A stretch of DNA of 16,611 bases from Lactobacillaceae bacterium AF64-9pH9TA (lineage in GTDB: Bacteria; Bacillota; Bacilli; Lactobacillales; Lactobacillaceae): assembly GCA_027681045.1 (NCBI GenBank), contig JAQDCK010000025.1, forward strand, positions 1 through 16,611. The letters are read 5' to 3'. Within the stretch, counting starts at the first letter, position 1. Each line of letters begins with the position of its first letter. The position numbers and the translations under genes are program-made. This document shows positions 13,771 through 16,611 of the stretch, piece after piece. The notes beneath the pieces are model-generated. The model ran no database searches, was not told where the DNA came from, and worked only from the letters and a program-made list of their open reading frames with translations.

Positions 13771-14829
13771 ATGGTTGAACAATTGGCAATTGCAGACCTG
13801 CAGGTCGACATTAAGCAGATTCCCTTAAAGCAACCCTTTGTCACGGCCCTGCACCGGGTCGACGCCGTCAACGCCGTCCGGGTGACAGTCCGCCTGGCTA
13901 ACGGGGTAACCGGGGTCGGCACCTGCACCCCTAATGAAAAAGTGACCGGGGACAGCTTGTCCAGCGCCCGGGCCGTTATTGAAGAAACGATCAAGCCTCT
14001 CGTCTTAGGCAAGAACTTGACCGACTGGAAGGAACTTTTGCATACGGTCAAGACATCCATCGTCCACAATGCCCCGGCCAAGGCAGCGGTTGAAATCGCC
14101 CTCTACAATACCCGGGCCAACCTTTTTGGCCTCACCCTTTCCCAGCTCTTAGGCGGCAAGGGAGGCAGCGTGGAGACCGACTACACCATCAGCATTGGCA
14201 AGGTTGAGCAGATGATCGCTGACGCCCAGAAGATGGTCGACCAGGGCTTCAAGACCCTTAAACTGAAATTGGGGGCCGGCCACTTAAAGCGGGACATCAA
14301 GCTGGTCGAAGACCTAGCCTACGCGGCGGGGCCCATGGTTCACCTGCGCTTAGACATGAACCAGGCCTGGGATGTCCGGCAGACCATGCAGGCGGCAGAA
14401 TACTGGCACAAGCAGGGCCTTTTGATCGACTTTATCGAGCAGCCGGTCCCGGCCTGGGACCTGGACGCCATGGCTTACTTGACCCGCCACTCCCCTTACC
14501 CGATCATGGCGGATGAATCTGTGGAAAGCTACGAGGATGCCCAAAGAGTTTTGGCCAAAAATGCCTGCGACTACATCAACATCAAGCTGATGAAGACGGG
14601 CGGCTTGTCTGAAGCCCAGAAGATCAACGACTTAGCCGAAAGCCGGGGGGTGCCAACCATGGTCGGCAGCATGATTGAGTCAATTGAATCTTTGGCGGCA
14701 GCCTGCGCCTTCTACCGGGCCAACCCGAATACGATTTTTGCCGACCTGGACGCCATCTTCATGGTTGACCAGGACCCGGATTTGAATAGTTACGCCGAAT
14801 GCGTCGGCGATAATATCGTGGTGAGATAA
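13771..14829 (+). CDS. Dipeptide epimerase, enolase superfamily (L-Ala-D/L-Glu epimerase type)
   Basis: A 352-residue member of the muconate-lactonizing subgroup of the enolase superfamily. The catalytic set is complete: KxK in LKLKLG with Lys164 and Lys166 (163-168), metal ligands Asp195 (LRLDMN), Glu223 (FIEQP) and Asp248 (MADES), and the second base Lys272 (NIKLMKTGG, 270-278). The TDYTISIG strand (136-143) is typical of L-Ala-D/L-Glu epimerases (YkfB/YcjG-like), which convert the murein dipeptide to the L,L form for peptidase breakdown. AAGGAGG precedes the ATG. The stop is one base before the next gene's start. Other dipeptide specificities exist in this family, so the exact substrate is inferred. 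The serine hydrolase and RpiR neighbours support a cell-wall recycling role. Confidence 0.88.
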   Translation: MVEQLAIADLQVDIKQIPLKQPFVTALHRVDAVNAVRVTVRLANGVTGVGTCTPNEKVTGDSLSSARAVIEETIKPLVLGKNLTDWKELLHTVKTSIVHNAPAKAAVEIALYNTRANLFGLTLSQLLGGKGGSVETDYTISIGKVEQMIADAQKMVDQGFKTLKLKLGAGHLKRDIKLVEDLAYAAGPMVHLRLDMNQAWDVRQTMQAAEYWHKQGLLIDFIEQPVPAWDLDAMAYLTRHSPYPIMADESVESYEDAQRVLAKNACDYINIKLMKTGGLSEAQKINDLAESRGVPTMVGSMIESIESLAAACAFYRANPNTIFADLDAIFMVDQDPDLNSYAECVGDNIVVR

Positions 14830-14830
14830 A

Positions 14831-15571
14831 ATGCTGGATTTTAAAAAGATTACTGACATCCTAGCTCCCCTGCCAGGGAAAACCGCCCTTTTGATCAAAG
14901 ACAGGACCGGTGTCCTCTACGCCAGTCCCTTGGCCGGGGAAGAATTCAAGTCAGCCAGCCTGATCAAGCTAGCCGTGGCCTGCTACTACCAGGCCCACCC
15001 GCAGGACTTAAGCCAGATGGTCCATGTCCCGGAAGACAAGATCGTTGAGGGCGGGATGCTCTGCCACCTGGCCCAAAGGGACTGGATGCTGCGGGACATT
15101 CTAGACTTGATGCTGTCGGACTCAGACAACACGGCCACCAACTTTTTGATCGATTTTATCGGTTTTGCCAAGATGGCTGCCTGGTTTGAAGCAGAATTTG
15201 ACCATCTTCACCTGGGCCGGTACTTGATGGAAGTGACTGACCGGGAAAACTACATTTCCGCCGAAACTGCCCTGGAGCTTTTAGAGCGGCTCTTAGCTGA
15301 CCCGACTCCTTTTGGCCAGGTCTGCCAGAAAGCACTCTTTTACCAGGAGTCCGTTAACAAGCTCCTCCAGGACCTGCCCGAGGGCTGCTCTTACAGCAAG
15401 ACCGGGGAATTGGAAGACACGGAGCATGACGCGGCCCGGATTTTTGCCGGAGACAGTTACTATGACATCTGCTTCATGAGCCATTACACGGGCCTGGAAG
15501 AGCGCGAACAGATCCTTTTGGCCCAGAACGCGGTCGGAAAACTGGCCTACCAGGACTTGACCGGGAAATAA
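14831..15571 (+). CDS. Beta-lactamase-fold serine hydrolase, no signal peptide
   Basis: A 246-residue protein of the class A beta-lactamase / serine hydrolase fold. The active-site triad of motifs is intact: SxxK as SLIK (43-46), SDN (98-100) and KTG (190-192). A DRENYISAETALELL segment (137-151) matches the RENYTSA-type region common in Gram-positive class A-like hydrolases. There is no signal peptide or N-terminal helix, so it is expected in the cytosol, where penicillin-type resistance makes little sense. The ATG lies one base after the epimerase stop, so translation is coupled. A role in cutting murein-derived peptides before or after epimerisation is inferred from this pairing only. An antibiotic-hydrolysing role is unlikely but not excluded. 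Confidence 0.85.
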   Translation: MLDFKKITDILAPLPGKTALLIKDRTGVLYASPLAGEEFKSASLIKLAVACYYQAHPQDLSQMVHVPEDKIVEGGMLCHLAQRDWMLRDILDLMLSDSDNTATNFLIDFIGFAKMAAWFEAEFDHLHLGRYLMEVTDRENYISAETALELLERLLADPTPFGQVCQKALFYQESVNKLLQDLPEGCSYSKTGELEDTEHDAARIFAGDSYYDICFMSHYTGLEEREQILLAQNAVGKLAYQDLTGK

Positions 15572-15592
15572 GGTATATTCTTTTGGGGCAGC

Positions 15593-15622
15593 TAGTCATT
15601 TCTATCACTATTGTGATAAAAT
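15593..15622 (+). promoter_or_regulatory. Predicted rpiR-type regulator promoter
   Basis: -35 TAGTCA (15593-15598), 18-nt spacer, extended -10 TGaTAAAAT (15614-15622), about 30 nt before the regulator ATG. The palindrome at 15603-15618 overlaps the -10. Confidence 0.5.
15603..15618. repeat. Palindrome TATCACtattGTGATA, candidate operator
   Basis: A perfect 6-bp inverted repeat with a 4-nt centre across the spacer and -10 of the regulator promoter. This suits autoregulation by the downstream HTH-SIS protein or control by another dimeric factor. Confidence 0.5.
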
Positions 15623-15653
15623 TAAAGCAGATTTATCAAAAGTAGGGATATAA

Positions 15654-16409
15654 ATGGATATTACCAATTTTTTCACGGTTGAGACTTCTGAGCTCTCCAA
15701 ATCTGACCGGAAAATCATGAAGAGAATGACCTCCGACTTGACCAATGTTGAGTCGCTGACCATCAACCACCTGGCTGAAGAAGCGGGAACTTCCCTTGCT
15801 TCCGTTCAGCGCTTCTGCCAGAAGATGGGCTATTCCGGCTTTAAGGAATTCAAGTTCCAACTGCTGACCTACATCAAGAAGCAAGAGAGCCAGGAGGCGG
15901 CGGTTTCAAGTAGCGAATACCTGGATGACTACCATGATGCTATCAACCGGGTCTGGACAGCAAATGAAAAGGACGCGGAAGAATTGGCGAAAGTCCTGGC
16001 GACCAGCTCGACCAACTTTATTTTCGGGATCTACTACTCTGAACTGCCGGCCAGGCTGCTCAGCATGGGGATGCGGGATTTAGGCAAGTCGACCTACTTT
16101 GGGGACAACCTGGCGGCTGGCGAGCACCTCTTCCCGCTAAGCGATGAGAACTCCACGGCAGTCTTTTATTCAGTTTCAGGGATCTCCAAGCTTTTTGGCT
16201 CATCGCCCTTGCCCAAGTCGATTTCCCGCTTCAAACACAGCTACCTGGTCACGATGAACCCGGACACGCCTTTGAAGAAGTACTTTAAGAAGGTCATCGT
16301 CCTGCCGGGCAAGAACCTGGCCCAGGGCCTGCCGGTCGACCCCCAGTCGATCCCGGTAGTCTTTACTGAAAGAGTTATTGATATCGCGGCAACTAAATAC
16401 CGCCGCTAA
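15654..16409 (+). CDS. RpiR/MurR-family transcriptional regulator (HTH + SIS)
   Basis: A 251-residue regulator with the N-terminal HTH_6 domain (about 1-77; recognition region LTINHLAEEAGTSLASVQRFC, split here as helix 36-44 and helix 48-57) and a C-terminal SIS sugar-phosphate domain (about 105-245). In the family, SIS binding of a sugar phosphate such as MurNAc-6-P changes DNA binding. The first SIS loop, normally GxGxS, reads GIYYS (125-129), so one glycine is lost. The second, SVSGIS (173-178), resembles the usual SxSGxT. Ligand binding may therefore be altered. A GGGA site precedes the ATG. It follows the epimerase-hydrolase pair by 82 nt with its own promoter and palindrome, and probably controls that pair and itself. 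Confidence 0.88.
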   Translation: MDITNFFTVETSELSKSDRKIMKRMTSDLTNVESLTINHLAEEAGTSLASVQRFCQKMGYSGFKEFKFQLLTYIKKQESQEAAVSSSEYLDDYHDAINRVWTANEKDAEELAKVLATSSTNFIFGIYYSELPARLLSMGMRDLGKSTYFGDNLAAGEHLFPLSDENSTAVFYSVSGISKLFGSSPLPKSISRFKHSYLVTMNPDTPLKKYFKKVIVLPGKNLAQGLPVDPQSIPVVFTERVIDIAATKYRR

Positions 16410-16432
16410 AGCTGCCGGAAGGCAGCTTTTTT
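16408..16432 (+). terminator. Terminator of the regulator gene and cluster
   Basis: A 9-bp stem (aaagctgcc / ggcagcttt) with a GGAA tetraloop and a T run, overlapping the stop codon of the regulator. Confidence 0.92.
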
Positions 16433-16515
16433 GCTTGGGCTGGAGGCGGCAGTTGGGGATTTTTTTCAAAAATGACTAACTACATCGCAAATCAGGCCCT
16501 AAAAGTACCTAACTG

Positions 16516-16611
16516 ATGCAAAAATCGTTTGGTTCAGTAATAAACGGGGATCATTTTTCGAAAGAATCGCTTGGTTCAGTAATAAACGGGGATCATTTTT
16601 CGAAAAAATCG
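16516..16611 (+). other. Partial open frame across the repeat (uncertain)
   Basis: From the ATG at 16516 the frame stays open to the window edge and encodes a 14-residue repeat, GSVINGDHFSKES then LGSVINGDHFSKKS. There is no Shine-Dalgarno. A second plus frame and a minus frame ending at 16499 are also open, because the repeat length is a multiple of three. Coding status cannot be decided here. Confidence 0.15.
16528..16611. repeat. 42-bp direct tandem repeat, two copies, continues past the window
   Basis: Copies at 16528-16569 and 16570-16611 differ at only two positions (first base t/c; 16564 g against 16606 a). The core is ggttcagtaataaacgggga followed by tcatttttcgaaa. Copy 2 includes the 12-bp palindrome TTTTTCGAAAAA (16596-16607). 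The preceding bases gcaaaaatcg (16518-16527) look like the tail of a decayed earlier copy. There are no spacers, so it is not CRISPR. The array may extend beyond the right edge. Confidence 0.9.

Noticed and set aside
16436..16611. CRISPR array at the right edge
   Set aside because: The repeat units are directly abutting with no unique spacers, and no cas gene is in view.

Overview
The window reads like a stretch of a Lactobacillus chromosome, most likely the L. delbrueckii group. The pointers are a 449-residue PepC aminopeptidase, a 1-nt overlapping dut-radA pair, GC-rich third codon positions with AT-rich intergenic gaps, strong AGGAGG-type ribosome binding sites, and decayed gene remnants between intact genes. 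This is inferred from the sequence alone; no database was searched.

Layout. Bases 1-404 hold no convincing gene: two inverted repeats, a 65-codon Phe-rich ORF behind a perfect Shine-Dalgarno, and the terminator of the next gene. Bases 405-6439 run on the minus strand: dut-radA, then a GT8 glycosyltransferase with its own promoter and terminator, then a 957-residue multidomain protein (GAF, PAS-like, degenerate GGDEF, intact EAL) predicted to break down c-di-GMP. Divergent from dut, a small GNAT-like gene and pepC run on the plus strand (6546-8273), closed by a strong terminator. Bases 8339-9563 (minus) hold an unrecognised ORF remnant and a polynucleotide-kinase-like P-loop protein. A truncated gene remnant lies at 9635-9796. 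Bases 9833-12396 (minus) carry gpmA, two adjacent 61-residue two-helix membrane proteins, a second histidine phosphatase and a TSUP permease. From 12629 the plus strand carries a DJ-1 protein, a GNAT, a dipeptide epimerase, a cytoplasmic beta-lactamase-fold serine hydrolase and an RpiR-type regulator, closed by a terminator. The window ends inside a 42-bp tandem repeat.

How the parts may work together. dut and radA serve nucleotide pool hygiene and recombination. pepC serves peptide use. gpmA is glycolytic. The epimerase, serine hydrolase and RpiR regulator (a family that includes MurR) look like a small module for using cell-wall-derived peptides. The EAL protein and GT8 enzyme are neighbours but appear to be separate transcription units. 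Most of the window is ordinary housekeeping. The less ordinary parts are the EAL protein, the kinase with an unrecognised C-terminal half, the twin small membrane proteins, the promoter palindromes and the terminal repeat.
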